Shown: in pieces, positions 43,925 through 54,038 of the stretch | How the letters are laid out: every line of letters starts with the position of its first letter | Numbering within the stretch: position 1 is the first letter of the stretch | Assembly (NCBI GenBank): GCA_910584685.1 | Contig: CAJUAO010000004.1 | Coordinates: 1-64,000, forward strand | DNA: 64,000 nt | Reading direction: 5' to 3' | Source: an uncultured Lachnospiraceae bacterium | GTDB taxonomy: Bacteria; Bacillota; Clostridia; Lachnospirales; Lachnospiraceae | Notes under the pieces: model-generated | What the model was told of the DNA's origin: nothing | The model's input: only the letters and a program-made list of their open reading frames with translations | Database searches by the model: none | Program-made: the position numbers and the translations under genes

Positions 43925-45601
43925 TTACTCTACAGCCATTTTTTTCATTTCTCTTGCATTTTCTACGGCAATGTCGGTAATTTCTTTACCTCCAAGCATT
44001 CTTGCAAGCTCCATAACAGCTTTTTCATTATCAAGCTCACTTATGTCCGTTACAGTTTTTCCTGCCTTCACTGATTTTTCTATGAGGAAGTGGCTGTCTG
44101 CCATTGCCGCAATCTGAGGAAGATGTGTTATCGCCATGACCTGATGGTTTTTGCTTATAAGCTTCAGCTTTTCGGATACTCTCTGAGCAGTTCTTCCGCT
44201 TATTCCCGTATCTATCTCATCAAATATAAGTGTTTCCGTATCCTCCTTTCCAGCCATAATTGTCTTTAATCCAAGCATAATACGTGACAGCTCTCCTCCT
44301 GACGCTACGTCTGACAATGGCTTCAGCTTCTCTCCCGCATTTGTCGATATGTAAAACTCTGCCACATCAATGCCCTTTGATGTAAAATGTGATGCTTCTT
44401 CAAAATCCACCTTAAAGCTCACTTCATTAAAATTTAAATCTTTAAGCTCCTCTGTCAGTTTTTTTTCAAATACACCTGCCGCCTTCTTTCTTGCCGCTGT
44501 TAATTTAATACTTTCTGCCCTTAGTGATGTTTCCGCCCTGCCAAGCTCCTCCTTAATGGCTGCCAGCCTTGTATCGGCGTTTCTCAGCATCTCTAAGCGT
44601 TCCCTAAGCTTATCTAAATTTGTTTCCACATCATCTATAGAGCCGTTTCCATTCTTACCATCATACTTTAATTTCAATCTGTTAATGGTATCAAGCCTTT
44701 CCTCTACATAATGCACACGCTCCTCGTCAAAAGACATTTCCTCCATATATTCCCATATATCTCTTGACAAATCTCTGCACATGGCTTCCATATCCATAAG
44801 TATATCATAAAATCCCTTAATTGTGCAATCAAATTCTACAATTTGTGACAGCTCCCTTATACTGCGCTCTATGCTTTGTGCAAATATTCCGTCTCCTATT
44901 GCGCTGTATACCCCTCCAAGGGCCTCCGCTATTTTCTTTGAATGGGTTATTTTTTTATATTCCTCCTCAAGCTCGTCATCCTCCCCTGACCTTAAGGCTG
45001 CCTCCTCTATATCGTTTATCTGAAATTCCAAAAATGAAATTTCCTTATTCCTTTCCTCCTCGTCCATATCGAAGTCCTTAAGGCTGTCACTAAGCTCTTT
45101 GTACATCTTATACAATTCATCAACCTTTGCCATTTTGCTCTTTATGCTCTCCCCGCCAAAATCGTCCAGCAGGCCTAAATGCTTTGATTTATTAATAAGA
45201 TACTGATTGTCGTGCTGACCGTATATATCTATAATAAGAGGAGACAGCTCCTTTAAAAATGCGGCGGATACAGTTTCTCCGTTAACCCTTATGGTGCTTC
45301 TGCCATTTACTATTTTTCTTGAAATAATAATCTGTCCGTCCTCACATGATATATCTGCCTCCTGAAGCTTTTTCATGACATCATTTGATTCCGACTCAAA
45401 CACAAGCTCCACCAGCCCGTAATCTGTGCCCTCCCTGACTATATCCTTCGGCGCTTTACCCCCAAGGGCAAGATTTATCGAGCCGATAATAATAGATTTT
45501 CCTGCTCCCGTTTCGCCTGTAAGTATATTTAATCCTTCTTTAAAATAAATCTCTGTCTCATCTATTAAGGCAAGATTTTTTACATGTACATTTGTCAGCA
45601 T
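43925..45601 (-). CDS. recN: DNA repair protein RecN
   Basis: A 558-residue SMC-like ATPase acting early in double-strand break repair. Walker A TGETGAGKS (about 29-37), coiled-coil arms (about 170-370), signature ASGGELSRIML (about 447-457) and Walker B LIFDEIDTGISGRTA (about 471-485) are visible. Follows argR, the standard order. Confidence 0.97.
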   Translation of the reverse strand: MLTNVHVKNLALIDETEIYFKEGLNILTGETGAGKSIIIGSINLALGGKAPKDIVREGTDYGLVELVFESESNDVMKKLQEADISCEDGQIIISRKIVNGRSTIRVNGETVSAAFLKELSPLIIDIYGQHDNQYLINKSKHLGLLDDFGGESIKSKMAKVDELYKMYKELSDSLKDFDMDEEERNKEISFLEFQINDIEEAALRSGEDDELEEEYKKITHSKKIAEALGGVYSAIGDGIFAQSIERSIRELSQIVEFDCTIKGFYDILMDMEAMCRDLSRDIWEYMEEMSFDEERVHYVEERLDTINRLKLKYDGKNGNGSIDDVETNLDKLRERLEMLRNADTRLAAIKEELGRAETSLRAESIKLTAARKKAAGVFEKKLTEELKDLNFNEVSFKVDFEEASHFTSKGIDVAEFYISTNAGEKLKPLSDVASGGELSRIMLGLKTIMAGKEDTETLIFDEIDTGISGRTAQRVSEKLKLISKNHQVMAITHLPQIAAMADSHFLIEKSVKAGKTVTDISELDNEKAVMELARMLGGKEITDIAVENAREMKKMAVE

Positions 45602-45634
45602 TTTTTCTCCATTCCTAATTTATACAATTTTTGT

Positions 45635-46099
45635 TTACTGCTCTTTCTTATCGTCAGATGACAGCCTTGAGAGCTTCATCATTAACGACATGCCCTCCTC
45701 GCTGCTTCTCACTGCGCAGAATATGGTATCGTCTCCTGCTATGGTGCCTGCAACCTCATTCCATACTATTGCGTCAAGAGCCGCCGCCACTGCCATTGCC
45801 ATGCCTGCCTCTGTCTTTATTACAACTATACTTCCTGCCAAATCCGAGGACAGATAGCCTTCCTTAAGTATCTTTAAAAGCTTTTTATTTAAATCTCTCT
45901 CCGCCGTTTTTACCGCTGCGTATCTCTGCCCCATGCCGGAATTAACCTTTGTAAGTGAAAGCTCTCTTATGTCTCTCGATACGGTAGCCTGAGTCACTAA
46001 AAACCCACTGTCAATAAGCCTTTCCGCAAGCTCCTCCTGGGTGGATATTTCATATTTGTTTATCAGCTCAAGTATCTTTTTATGCCTTGCTATCTTCAT
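45635..46099 (-). CDS. argR: Arginine repressor ArgR
   Basis: A 154-residue hexameric regulator. The winged helix with ATVSRDIRELSLTKV (about 40-54) and the C-terminal arginine-binding domain ending AGDDTIFCAVRS are typical. It starts inside the end of nadK (20-base overlap) and is followed by recN, as in many Firmicutes. Confidence 0.95.
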   Translation of the reverse strand: MKIARHKKILELINKYEISTQEELAERLIDSGFLVTQATVSRDIRELSLTKVNSGMGQRYAAVKTAERDLNKKLLKILKEGYLSSDLAGSIVVIKTEAGMAMAVAAALDAIVWNEVAGTIAGDDTIFCAVRSSEEGMSLMMKLSRLSSDDKKEQ

Positions 46100-46928
46100 T
46101 ACTGCTCATCTTCCTTCCAAGTATTTCCAAAAAGCTTACGCTGCTAAGCTTAATGATTTTTGTGCTGATATCTGACCTTCGTATGACAATCCTGTCGCCG
46201 TTTAGAACCTCAACATATCTGTCACCGTCAAAATATACCGCCCTTACGCTGTCAATATCCTTTTTCCCCTGCTTTATATCTATCTCTATTATATCCTCAC
46301 CCTCTAACACTATGCTTCTCGTATTAAGAGTGTGTGGACATATAGGCGTAAGAACCACAAGATTAGCGGAGGGCTTAACTATAGGACCTCCTGCCGACAT
46401 ACTGTAGGCTGTGGAGCCTGTAGGCGTAGCCACTATCATGCCGTCCGCCCTGTAGTCCCTTAATCTCATATCGTTTACATAAACGGTAAAATCCATAATA
46501 CCAAGCAGACCGCTTCTGTTTATTACAATATCATTTAAGGCCGCCTCCTCCGCTATCACGCTGCCATCTCTTATTACCTTCCCCTTAAGCATCATCCTGC
46601 GCTCTATATTAAACCTGCCGCTTATAAGGCGGTCAAGCATTTCTATTATTCCATCCTTTTCCACATCTGCAAGAAATCCTAAATGGCCAAAATTTACGCC
46701 GATAAATGCGCAGTCCCGCTCCATAAGCTCTCTCGACGCCCTGAGCAGCGTGCCGTCTCCTCCAAGAACCATTACGCATTCCACATCCTCCGGCACATCA
46801 TCTTTATTTACGTAGCCGTTTACGCAGCCACATCTTTTTCCCTTGGCAGTAAGGTATGATGTCATTTCGTCTATGGCGCTTTGAATACTTTCCTTATTAC
46901 CATTTGCAATAATAAAAAACCTGTCCAT
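46080..46928 (-). CDS. nadK: NAD kinase
   Basis: A 282-residue kinase making NADP. The GGDGT motif (about 56-60), LGFLADV (about 85) and ATPTGSTAYSMSAGGPIV (about 169-186) are intact. It directly follows dxs (10 bp); the tlyA gene often found between the two is absent. Its 3' end overlaps argR. Confidence 0.97.
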   Translation of the reverse strand: MDRFFIIANGNKESIQSAIDEMTSYLTAKGKRCGCVNGYVNKDDVPEDVECVMVLGGDGTLLRASRELMERDCAFIGVNFGHLGFLADVEKDGIIEMLDRLISGRFNIERRMMLKGKVIRDGSVIAEEAALNDIVINRSGLLGIMDFTVYVNDMRLRDYRADGMIVATPTGSTAYSMSAGGPIVKPSANLVVLTPICPHTLNTRSIVLEGEDIIEIDIKQGKKDIDSVRAVYFDGDRYVEVLNGDRIVIRRSDISTKIIKLSSVSFLEILGRKMSSNEDSKA

Positions 46929-46938
46929 TTTAATCCTC

Positions 46939-48795
46939 TTATAATAAATCTGTTATTCTTCTGACTATGGAGTCTTCGTCAAGACCTGCCTCTCTTCTGA
47001 GCTCCTCTACAGAGCCATGCTCAAGATATATATTTGGAACCCCTATATTCAATACTTTTATTTTTTTATCAAGGCTTGCCACATAACGGAGAACGCTTTC
47101 TCCAAAGCCTCCCTTTATAACGTTTTCCTCAAGTGTAACTATTATCTTGTGATTATTTGTAAGCTCCTGTATGCGCGCCTCGTCTATTGGCTTTACAAAT
47201 CTTCCGTTTATAACTGAAACAAAGCAGCCTCTTTTCTTTAACATATCCCTTACATTTACCGCAGTCTCTACCATTGCGCCAACCGCTATAAGGGCAATGT
47301 CCTTTTCCATGTAAAGAACCTCGCTTTTTCCAAACTTTATAGGCGCCCTGAATTCCTTTAAGCCGTCATAGGCTGCTCCTCTCGGATACCTTATGGCTAA
47401 GGGGCCGCTAAAATATGTTGAATACTTTAGTATGTCAATAAGCTCATATCTGTTTTTTGGAGCAAATATACTCATATTAGGTATGGAGCTAAGAAACGAC
47501 AAATCAAATATTCCCTGATGTGTCTCCCCGTCTCCTCCCACAAGACCTGCCCTGTCTATCGCAAACACAACAGGTAAATCCTGTATGCATACGTCATGTA
47601 AAATCTGGTCGTAGGCCCTTTGAAGAAATGAAGAATATACGGCTACATAAGGCTTGTACCCTGCCGCTGCAAGACCTGCCGCAAAGGTAACGGCATGCTC
47701 CTCCGCAATGCCCACGTCAAAAAATCTTTTTTTATATCTTTGCTTAAACCGCTTAAGTCCCGTACCGTCAGGCATGGCTGCCGTTATTCCCGCTATCCTT
47801 TCGTTTTTTTCCGCAAGCTTACACAATACTCCCGAAAAAACGTCCGTATATGTAACCTCCTCCTTCTTATTTACAATCTCCCCTGACTCTCTGTCAAAAG
47901 GCTCAACACCGTGAAACTTTGACGGATTGTTCTCTGCAAGCTCATAGCCCTTGCCCTTCTTTGTAATCACATGGACTAAAACCGCATGATTAAGCCTTTT
48001 TGCCTCATTAAACACCTTTACCATCTGACTGATATTGTGACCGTCCACAGGTCCTAAATATGTAATACCCATATCCTCAAAAAACATTCCCGGTATAACA
48101 AGCTGCTTAATACTGCTCTTTGTAATTTTTATTTTCTTTACTACCTTTTCTCCAACCACAGGGATTTTATTTAAGGTATTTGTTACTCCTGCCTTTAAAT
48201 CATTGTAGACGCTGCCTGTTCTAAGGTTTGACAGATACCTTGACATTCCGCCTACATTTTCGGATATGGACATATTATTGTCATTTAATATAATTATAAA
48301 ATTACGCTTAAGATTCGCCGCGTTATTTAACGCCTCATAAGCCATGCCTCCTGTCAGGGCGCCGTCGCCTATAACAGAAATCACGGTGCCGTTATTTCCT
48401 GCCAGATAATAGCCTGACGCTATGCCAAGACCTGCGGAAACAGAGGTTGAGCTGTGTCCTGTATCAAAGGCGTCACACAGGCTTTCCCTTCTCTTTGGAA
48501 AGCCGCTTATTCCCCCATAAAGGCGGAGCCTGTTAAATTCATTCTTTCTTCCGGTTAATATCTTATGGGTATATGACTGGTGTCCTACATCCCATATAAG
48601 CTTATCATTTGGAAAATCCATAACAAGATGAAGGGCCATTGTAAGCTCAACCACGCCAAGATTCGACGCAAGATGTCCTCCCGTGGCAGATATTTTTTCA
48701 ATAAGAAACTCTCTTATCTCCTCCGCCAGCTTTTCATATTCGCATGCATCTATATTTTTTATGTCATTTTCATTGTTTATATTTTCTAATAACAT
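46939..48795 (-). CDS. dxs: 1-deoxy-D-xylulose-5-phosphate synthase
   Basis: A 618-residue thiamine-diphosphate enzyme joining pyruvate and glyceraldehyde-3-phosphate, first step of the MEP pathway. The ThDP motif GDGALTGGMAYEALNN (about 143), DVGIAEEHAVTFAAGLA (about 360) and GETHQGIFD (about 425) are present. Between ispA and nadK; it feeds the pathway that ends with ispH at 7.3 kb. Confidence 0.97.
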   Translation of the reverse strand: MLLENINNENDIKNIDACEYEKLAEEIREFLIEKISATGGHLASNLGVVELTMALHLVMDFPNDKLIWDVGHQSYTHKILTGRKNEFNRLRLYGGISGFPKRRESLCDAFDTGHSSTSVSAGLGIASGYYLAGNNGTVISVIGDGALTGGMAYEALNNAANLKRNFIIILNDNNMSISENVGGMSRYLSNLRTGSVYNDLKAGVTNTLNKIPVVGEKVVKKIKITKSSIKQLVIPGMFFEDMGITYLGPVDGHNISQMVKVFNEAKRLNHAVLVHVITKKGKGYELAENNPSKFHGVEPFDRESGEIVNKKEEVTYTDVFSGVLCKLAEKNERIAGITAAMPDGTGLKRFKQRYKKRFFDVGIAEEHAVTFAAGLAAAGYKPYVAVYSSFLQRAYDQILHDVCIQDLPVVFAIDRAGLVGGDGETHQGIFDLSFLSSIPNMSIFAPKNRYELIDILKYSTYFSGPLAIRYPRGAAYDGLKEFRAPIKFGKSEVLYMEKDIALIAVGAMVETAVNVRDMLKKRGCFVSVINGRFVKPIDEARIQELTNNHKIIVTLEENVIKGGFGESVLRYVASLDKKIKVLNIGVPNIYLEHGSVEELRREAGLDEDSIVRRITDLL

Positions 48796-48808
48796 ATTCT
48801 TCTCCGTT

Positions 48809-49699
48809 TTATTTTTTTCTGGAAACCAGCTTTATAAGAAGCTCCCTTAAAAAATCATTGGCTCTGCCAAGTCCGTCAAACAGCTCCAATGCCTGATTTG
48901 TGTATTCCCTTACCTTTTCCTTTGCATTATCTATACCAAACAATGTAACATACGTTGTTTTTTCATTTTTTTCATCGCTTAACACAGGCTTTCCAAGCTC
49001 CTTTGTGGTACTCTCCACATCAAGTATGTCGTCCTGTATCTGAAATGCCATACCTGTTCCAAGGGCTATTTTTCTTACAGCCTCTGTTTCATTATCTGAC
49101 GCTCCGGCTAATACTGCCCCAATCATCATGGCTGCCTCTATTAAGGCTCCTGTCTTAAGTCTGTATATAAAATCAAGAGTGTCTTTATCTACAGGCTTTC
49201 CCGTAAGCAGAACATCTACCGTCTGTCCCCCTATCATACCGTAAATCCCTGACTTTTCCGATAAAAGCTTAAACGCCCTTACCGCCCTGTCAGTATGACT
49301 GCTTTCGGCTATTGCCCCGGCGCACACTTCATAGGCGTAATTTAAAAGACCGTCTCCCGCCAGTATTCCCATGGCATGTCCAAATTTTTTGTGCGTCGTA
49401 GGCTGTCCTCTTCTTATATCATCATTATCCATGGCCGGCAAATCATCATGAACAAGAGAATATGTGTGTATCATCTCCAAAGCAGCCATAAAGGGCTTTA
49501 TATCATCTCCGCTATATCCAAAAAGCAGCGCCGTCTCCTGCATAAGAATCGGACGAAGTCTTTTTCCTCCTGCCTTTACGCTATAGTTCATTGCTTCCAT
49601 AACCCTGCTCTGCTTTCCAACCTCTTTTGGAAGATAGCTGTATATTATTTGTTCTACTGCTGTGGTTTTTTTATCAAGTATTTTTGCAAATTCTTCCAT
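48809..49699 (-). CDS. ispA: Polyprenyl (farnesyl) diphosphate synthase
   Basis: A 296-residue chain-elongating prenyltransferase. The first Asp-rich motif VHDDLPAMDND (about 83-93) and the second QDDILD (about 222) are intact, as is GGKRLRP (about 46). Small residues before the first motif fit farnesyl or geranyl product. Standard place between xseB and dxs. Confidence 0.95.
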   Translation of the reverse strand: MEEFAKILDKKTTAVEQIIYSYLPKEVGKQSRVMEAMNYSVKAGGKRLRPILMQETALLFGYSGDDIKPFMAALEMIHTYSLVHDDLPAMDNDDIRRGQPTTHKKFGHAMGILAGDGLLNYAYEVCAGAIAESSHTDRAVRAFKLLSEKSGIYGMIGGQTVDVLLTGKPVDKDTLDFIYRLKTGALIEAAMMIGAVLAGASDNETEAVRKIALGTGMAFQIQDDILDVESTTKELGKPVLSDEKNEKTTYVTLFGIDNAKEKVREYTNQALELFDGLGRANDFLRELLIKLVSRKK

Positions 49700-49721
49700 A
49701 TTTTATTTTTTCCTCTTATCC

Positions 49722-49925
49722 TTATTCATTTATTATATTAAGCTTCTGCTCCGTTTCCTGAAGCCTTCCGGTTAATTCCTTAACAACATCAAGTCCGTCG
49801 TTATATAATTTAAATGAATTTTCAAGGCTTACGCCCTCCTCGTCCATTTTGTTTAAAATATCCGTTAATTTTTCAAAGCCTTCCTCTATAGTCATTTTTT
49901 CTTCTTTTTTTGTCTTTGCCGCCAT
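49722..49925 (-). CDS. xseB: Exodeoxyribonuclease VII small subunit
   Basis: A 67-residue helical subunit with the XseB core TIEEGFEKLTDILNKMDEEG (about 12-31) and LENSFKLYNDG (about 34). It assembles on the long helix of XseA. Placed between xseA and ispA as usual. Confidence 0.93.
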   Translation of the reverse strand: MAAKTKKEEKMTIEEGFEKLTDILNKMDEEGVSLENSFKLYNDGLDVVKELTGRLQETEQKLNIINE

Positions 49926-49980
49926 ATTTTCACCTGAAAATCCTTTCGTTTATATATTACTGTCTATACATTATTACCGT

Positions 49981-51189
49981 CTATATACTATTACCCTTTG
50001 ACGACGTACCTGTTACCTTTGCGGCAACCAGTCCGTCCTTTAAATGTATTTTTACAGTATCTCCCGCTTTTACCTGTTCTATACTTTTAAGGGATTTTTC
50101 ACCTGCGGAAACATAGGCGTAGCCCTTATCAAGCCTTAACAGAGGCGACTTGCTGTTTAGTCTTTCCGCCATAACGCTAAGCCTTGTCATTTCCTCTTTA
50201 AGCCTTACTTCCATTTTAAACTTAAGATTTCCCTTTAAATTCTCCAAAAGCTGTTTTTTATCATTTAACTGTCTTATTGGATTTTTATTTTCAAGACGCA
50301 GGGCTGCATTTTCAAGGTTTCTTTTGTATATGTCAAGCTTTCCGTACATAAGCTTTTCCATAGCCGCCCTGCAGCCTTCAATATCCTCAAGATACTGTCT
50401 GTAGTCAAAAACAGCCAGCTCCGCCGCCGCCGACGGCGTAGGCGCCCTCATATCCGCCACATAATCGGCAATAGTAGTGTCCGTCTCATGTCCTACGGCA
50501 GAAATAACAGGTGTCCTGCATGAAAAAATGGCTCTTGCAACATTTTCATCATTAAACGCCCATAAGTCCTCTATGGAGCCTCCCCCTCTGCCAAGGATAA
50601 TCACATCCATACCCATGTTATCCATATATTTTAAGCCCTCAGTAATAGAAGATACCGCCTGCTCTCCCTGAACTATGGCAGAATACAGATATAGCTTTAC
50701 ATATGGGTTACGTCTTGACGATATATTTACAATATCCTGAATGGCGGCTCCCGTAGCCGCCGTAATTATACCTATTTTCATTGCATATTTTGGAAGGGGC
50801 TTCTTATACTCTTTCTCAAACATGCCCATTTCCATAAGAGCAGCCTTAAGCTCCTCAAAGCGTCTGTATAAATCGCCGTCACCGTCCAAGACAATTTTTT
50901 TGGCGTACAACTGATATTTTCCGTCACGCTCATACACGCTTATGGCGCCGGATACCACTACCTGCTGTCCTTCCTTTAATGTAAAAGAAAGACCGCTTCT
51001 GCTGCCTGCAAACATTACCGCTGCCAGGCAGGCTCCGCCGTCTTTTAGAGTAAAGTAAATATGACCAGAGGAATGGTATTTGCAGTTAGATACTTCACCC
51101 TTTATGCTAATGCCTGAAAGGGCAAAATCCTCTTCAAACAAATGCTTTATATATGAATTTATCTGGGATACCGTATATATTCCAGCCAT
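49981..51189 (-). CDS. xseA: Exodeoxyribonuclease VII large subunit
   Basis: A 402-residue nuclease subunit degrading single-stranded DNA. An N-terminal OB fold (about 1-100, with GEVSNCKYHSSGHIYFTLKD starting near 25), the catalytic domain with GRGGGSIEDLWAFN (about 199-212) and VGHETDTTIADYVADMRAPTP (partly quoted; near 236), and a helical C-terminal region. Confidence 0.96.
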   Translation of the reverse strand: MAGIYTVSQINSYIKHLFEEDFALSGISIKGEVSNCKYHSSGHIYFTLKDGGACLAAVMFAGSRSGLSFTLKEGQQVVVSGAISVYERDGKYQLYAKKIVLDGDGDLYRRFEELKAALMEMGMFEKEYKKPLPKYAMKIGIITAATGAAIQDIVNISSRRNPYVKLYLYSAIVQGEQAVSSITEGLKYMDNMGMDVIILGRGGGSIEDLWAFNDENVARAIFSCRTPVISAVGHETDTTIADYVADMRAPTPSAAAELAVFDYRQYLEDIEGCRAAMEKLMYGKLDIYKRNLENAALRLENKNPIRQLNDKKQLLENLKGNLKFKMEVRLKEEMTRLSVMAERLNSKSPLLRLDKGYAYVSAGEKSLKSIEQVKAGDTVKIHLKDGLVAAKVTGTSSKGNSI

Positions 51190-51204
51190 ATTTCCTCCGT
51201 AAGC

Positions 51205-51624
51205 CTAAACTACCTTAGCCAGTATCCCGTTTATAAAGGCAGGCGACGTCTCACCTCCAAATTTCTTTGCAAGCTCAACTGCCTCATTAATGGCTACTGC
51301 CGCAGGTACATCCTTATCATATTTTATCTCATAATATGCAAGTCTTAATATGGTCAAATCCACTCTGCCCATTCTGCCTGTGGACCAACCCTCCGCCACA
51401 CTGTTTATGGCTTCATCTATCTCTTTTATCTTTGGTATTATGTCAAAAACCCTGTCGTGAATAAAGCTTTTATCCTTATCGCTTATATTTTTAAACTCAT
51501 CTGTCTGAAGGTCATTGTATTCCTCCATAAAAAGGGTAAACTGCTCCTCCATCTCATCCGTCTCATGAAATTCTCTGTGAAACAAAAGTATAAATGTATT
51601 TTCTCTTAATTCTCTTCTGGTCAT
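51205..51624 (-). CDS. nusB: Transcription antitermination factor NusB
   Basis: A 139-residue all-helical RNA-binding protein of the antitermination complex on rRNA operons. MTRRELRENTFILLF at the start and INEAVELAKKFGGETSPAFINGIL (quoted in part; near 113) at the end are diagnostic. Lies between asp23 and xseA. Confidence 0.95.
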   Translation of the reverse strand: MTRRELRENTFILLFHREFHETDEMEEQFTLFMEEYNDLQTDEFKNISDKDKSFIHDRVFDIIPKIKEIDEAINSVAEGWSTGRMGRVDLTILRLAYYEIKYDKDVPAAVAINEAVELAKKFGGETSPAFINGILAKVV

Positions 51625-51644
51625 TATATCCTACCAACCCCTGC

Positions 51645-52007
51645 CTACAGATTTTCACTTTCAACAGCCACACCTGCTATGTGAATGTTAACCTCGCTTA
51701 CCTTAAGACCTGTCATATTTTCAATAGCTGTCTTTACCTTTTCCTGAACTCTTAAGGATACGTCAGGCACGTTGTAGCCATATGCTATGTTTAAGCTTAA
51801 ATCAACCGACACATTGTCCTCCCCAAGCACAACCTTTACGCCCTTTGAAAGATTTTTCATGCCCAGCTTGCTGATTATTTCCTTTGTGATATTTCCTGCC
51901 ATAGATGCAACCCCTTCAACCTCTGTAGCTGCAAGACCGGCTATAATGGCTACCACGTCGTCCGCTATCTGTACTTCACCTATGTTTGTATTTTTTTTAT
52001 TATTCAT
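51645..52007 (-). CDS. Asp23/Gls24 family envelope stress response protein
   Basis: A 120-residue Asp23 protein with IADDVVAIIAGLAATEVEGVA (first 20 quoted elsewhere; about 13-33) and the Asp23 core VNIHIAGV at the end. Members link to membrane stress. TGGAG precedes ATG at 52007; the upstream ATG at 52019 has no site. Between spoIIIAH and nusB, a conserved position in Clostridia. Confidence 0.93.
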   Translation of the reverse strand: MNNKKNTNIGEVQIADDVVAIIAGLAATEVEGVASMAGNITKEIISKLGMKNLSKGVKVVLGEDNVSVDLSLNIAYGYNVPDVSLRVQEKVKTAIENMTGLKVSEVNIHIAGVAVESENL

Positions 52008-52088
52008 ATTTATCTCCATTCTGCTTATTAAGCTACTCTTTTTCTAATGTTTACTATAACAAAATTTGGTTATAAATGCAATAAATAT

Positions 52089-52730
52089 TTAGTTTGTTTT
52101 TACTGCGGTAATTGTAATCTTATCTGCCGGGACATTTGTCTTTGTCTTTACTATTTCCTCTATCTGGGCTCTTGCTGCATCGCTTAAATTTTCTGATACT
52201 ATCATAACATCCGCAGCGCCGTCAGTTACGGTAACAACAACATTTTCATAGCCCTTTGCAGCTATAAGGTTTTCTGCTGCCATCTCCCTGTCAGCCACAT
52301 CAGCCAGCTCCGTTATTTTGTTTATTGCCGCCTGCTTCTCACTTTCACCTGCATTTACATTATTTACTATCTCCATAAGCATTGTCTTGCTGTTTGCTCT
52401 TGTCTGCTCCCTTAAAAGCTTAGCCTCCACGACAAAATCCACCGTTCCTACGGCGTTTACAAACACAGCCTCCCCCGGCTCTCCTGTAATGTCTATATCG
52501 TTGCTCTCTATATCCTTGCTTGCGTCTGCGCCGCCATTTGCGGCTACATTACCGGGACTTATATTGCTTGTATTTTCATCTGCAGTTGTTGTTTCATCCT
52601 TTGTACCTGCTACGTTTACTGCGTCAAGCTTCTTCTCATTGTTTTCTATGTGATTTAAGTAGCCTGCCACTGCAATTAGCGCCGCCAGTGATGTAATGAT
52701 AATCTGATTTTTCTTAAAGATTTTTTTCAT
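52089..52730 (-). CDS. spoIIIAH: Stage III sporulation protein AH (SpoIIIAH-like)
   Basis: A 213-residue membrane-anchored protein. A helix (about 8-24) and an acidic Asn/Thr-rich linker precede the C-terminal YscJ/FliF-like ring domain (about 100-213), which pairs with SpoIIQ to form the channel between mother cell and forespore. GGAGG sets the ATG at 52730, not the frame start at 52745. Last gene of the spoIIIA operon. Confidence 0.9.
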   Translation of the reverse strand: MKKIFKKNQIIITSLAALIAVAGYLNHIENNEKKLDAVNVAGTKDETTTADENTSNISPGNVAANGGADASKDIESNDIDITGEPGEAVFVNAVGTVDFVVEAKLLREQTRANSKTMLMEIVNNVNAGESEKQAAINKITELADVADREMAAENLIAAKGYENVVVTVTDGAADVMIVSENLSDAARAQIEEIVKTKTNVPADKITITAVKTN

Positions 52731-52768
52731 ACACCTTACCTCCACTATTATGTATGTATATATTTCTT

Positions 52769-53371
52769 TTATTCTACTGATATTTTATTAACCTCAATGT
52801 CAAATAATGCCTTAATAACATTAATTATTTTTTGTCTTGTCACTGCACTGTCCGCGCCCTTTGCAATCACTGCCACTCCCTCTATCTTAGGAGCCTTTTC
52901 GCTTATAACGTAAGGATATGTATTTCCGTTCTCATCAGTGACGTATACGGTCTGATTATCCTCAGAATATGTGTATTTTTTTCTTTTGCCTCCTGAGCTG
53001 TCTGTCTCATCTGTATCCTCATAGCTTATATCCTGCTCCATAAGAATATCCTTTGAAGCTCCTGTCTTTACCGTTATCATAACATAGACCTCCCCTACGC
53101 CGTCTATTCTACTTAAAATACTTTTAAGCTTCTCCTCCTGCTCCCTTACGTATTTTTCCATATATATGCCGAATTTGTCCCGGCTGTCATTTTCATTGTT
53201 CAATACCCCACTGTCAGCATACTGCTTATCTGAGGCCTTATCGTTTTTTTCCTCCCATATAAGACATATTATAAGTACTGCAACAGCCCCGCATATAAGT
53301 ATCAGCTTATCCCTTCCAATTTTTTTTATAAAATTTTTATTTATATAATCCATATTAATTTTAAATTTCAT
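52769..53371 (-). CDS. spoIIIAG: Stage III sporulation protein AG
   Basis: A 200-residue protein with one membrane helix (about 22-42) and a C-terminal ring-forming domain (about 85-200; GEVYVMITVKTG near 93). SpoIIIAG forms a large ring in the engulfment membrane. Order and size identify it; sequence conservation in the family is low. Confidence 0.9.
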   Translation of the reverse strand: MKFKINMDYINKNFIKKIGRDKLILICGAVAVLIICLIWEEKNDKASDKQYADSGVLNNENDSRDKFGIYMEKYVREQEEKLKSILSRIDGVGEVYVMITVKTGASKDILMEQDISYEDTDETDSSGGKRKKYTYSEDNQTVYVTDENGNTYPYVISEKAPKIEGVAVIAKGADSAVTRQKIINVIKALFDIEVNKISVE

Positions 53372-53384
53372 TAAGCCTTCCTTT

Positions 53385-54011
53385 CTATGCCGTATAAATG
53401 TTTATTCTCTCATAATCTATGCCATATTCATCCACAATACTGTTTTTTATGGCAATTATATCCGGCAGCTCGATATTATTTTTATTATCGTCATATAAAT
53501 CCTGCTGACTTTCTGCCCTTACCCTTACAGTCTCTATTTTTTCTATAGCTTCTATCTTTTTTTCCTGATTTTCCTCTATCTTATCTCCCTCTGTCCCATC
53601 AGCCTTCCCGGTCAAATATACGGATATGCTTCCAATATAATTCTGTCTTGTCTCATCAAAGCTTACATTTACATCCTTTATAATGTAGCCATATTTATCT
53701 GCTATATTTTTTAAGCCCTCTGACAATACCCTTTCATATTCCTTTCTCACCTGCTCTATGTTTTTTTCATCTGATTTTGAAAAAACCTCCTTAAGCTCCT
53801 CCATTTTGTTCTCTCCCGTTATTTCCTGCAAAAATTCAGTCACAAGACCTGTAAATTCAAAAATCTCGTCAAGGGGACTTAAAACTATTATTATTAAAAT
53901 CATTCCGCTGCATATCTTAATCATTTTTTTGTAGTCGTCATTTGTGGTAAGTCTTAAAATTATTCCCTCCACTATGATAAAAACTGCAATTCTCTCTATA
54001 TATGCAAGCAT
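53385..54011 (-). CDS. spoIIIAF: Stage III sporulation protein AF
   Basis: A 208-residue membrane protein with two N-terminal helices (about 5-23 and 30-48) and a soluble domain ending DEYGIDYERINIYTA. The position between AE and AG and this layout define it. Part of the mother-cell channel complex. Confidence 0.9.
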   Translation of the reverse strand: MLAYIERIAVFIIVEGIILRLTTNDDYKKMIKICSGMILIIIVLSPLDEIFEFTGLVTEFLQEITGENKMEELKEVFSKSDEKNIEQVRKEYERVLSEGLKNIADKYGYIIKDVNVSFDETRQNYIGSISVYLTGKADGTEGDKIEENQEKKIEAIEKIETVRVRAESQQDLYDDNKNNIELPDIIAIKNSIVDEYGIDYERINIYTA

Positions 54012-54038
54012 ATCCTTTCCCTCCCGTGATAATAAAAA

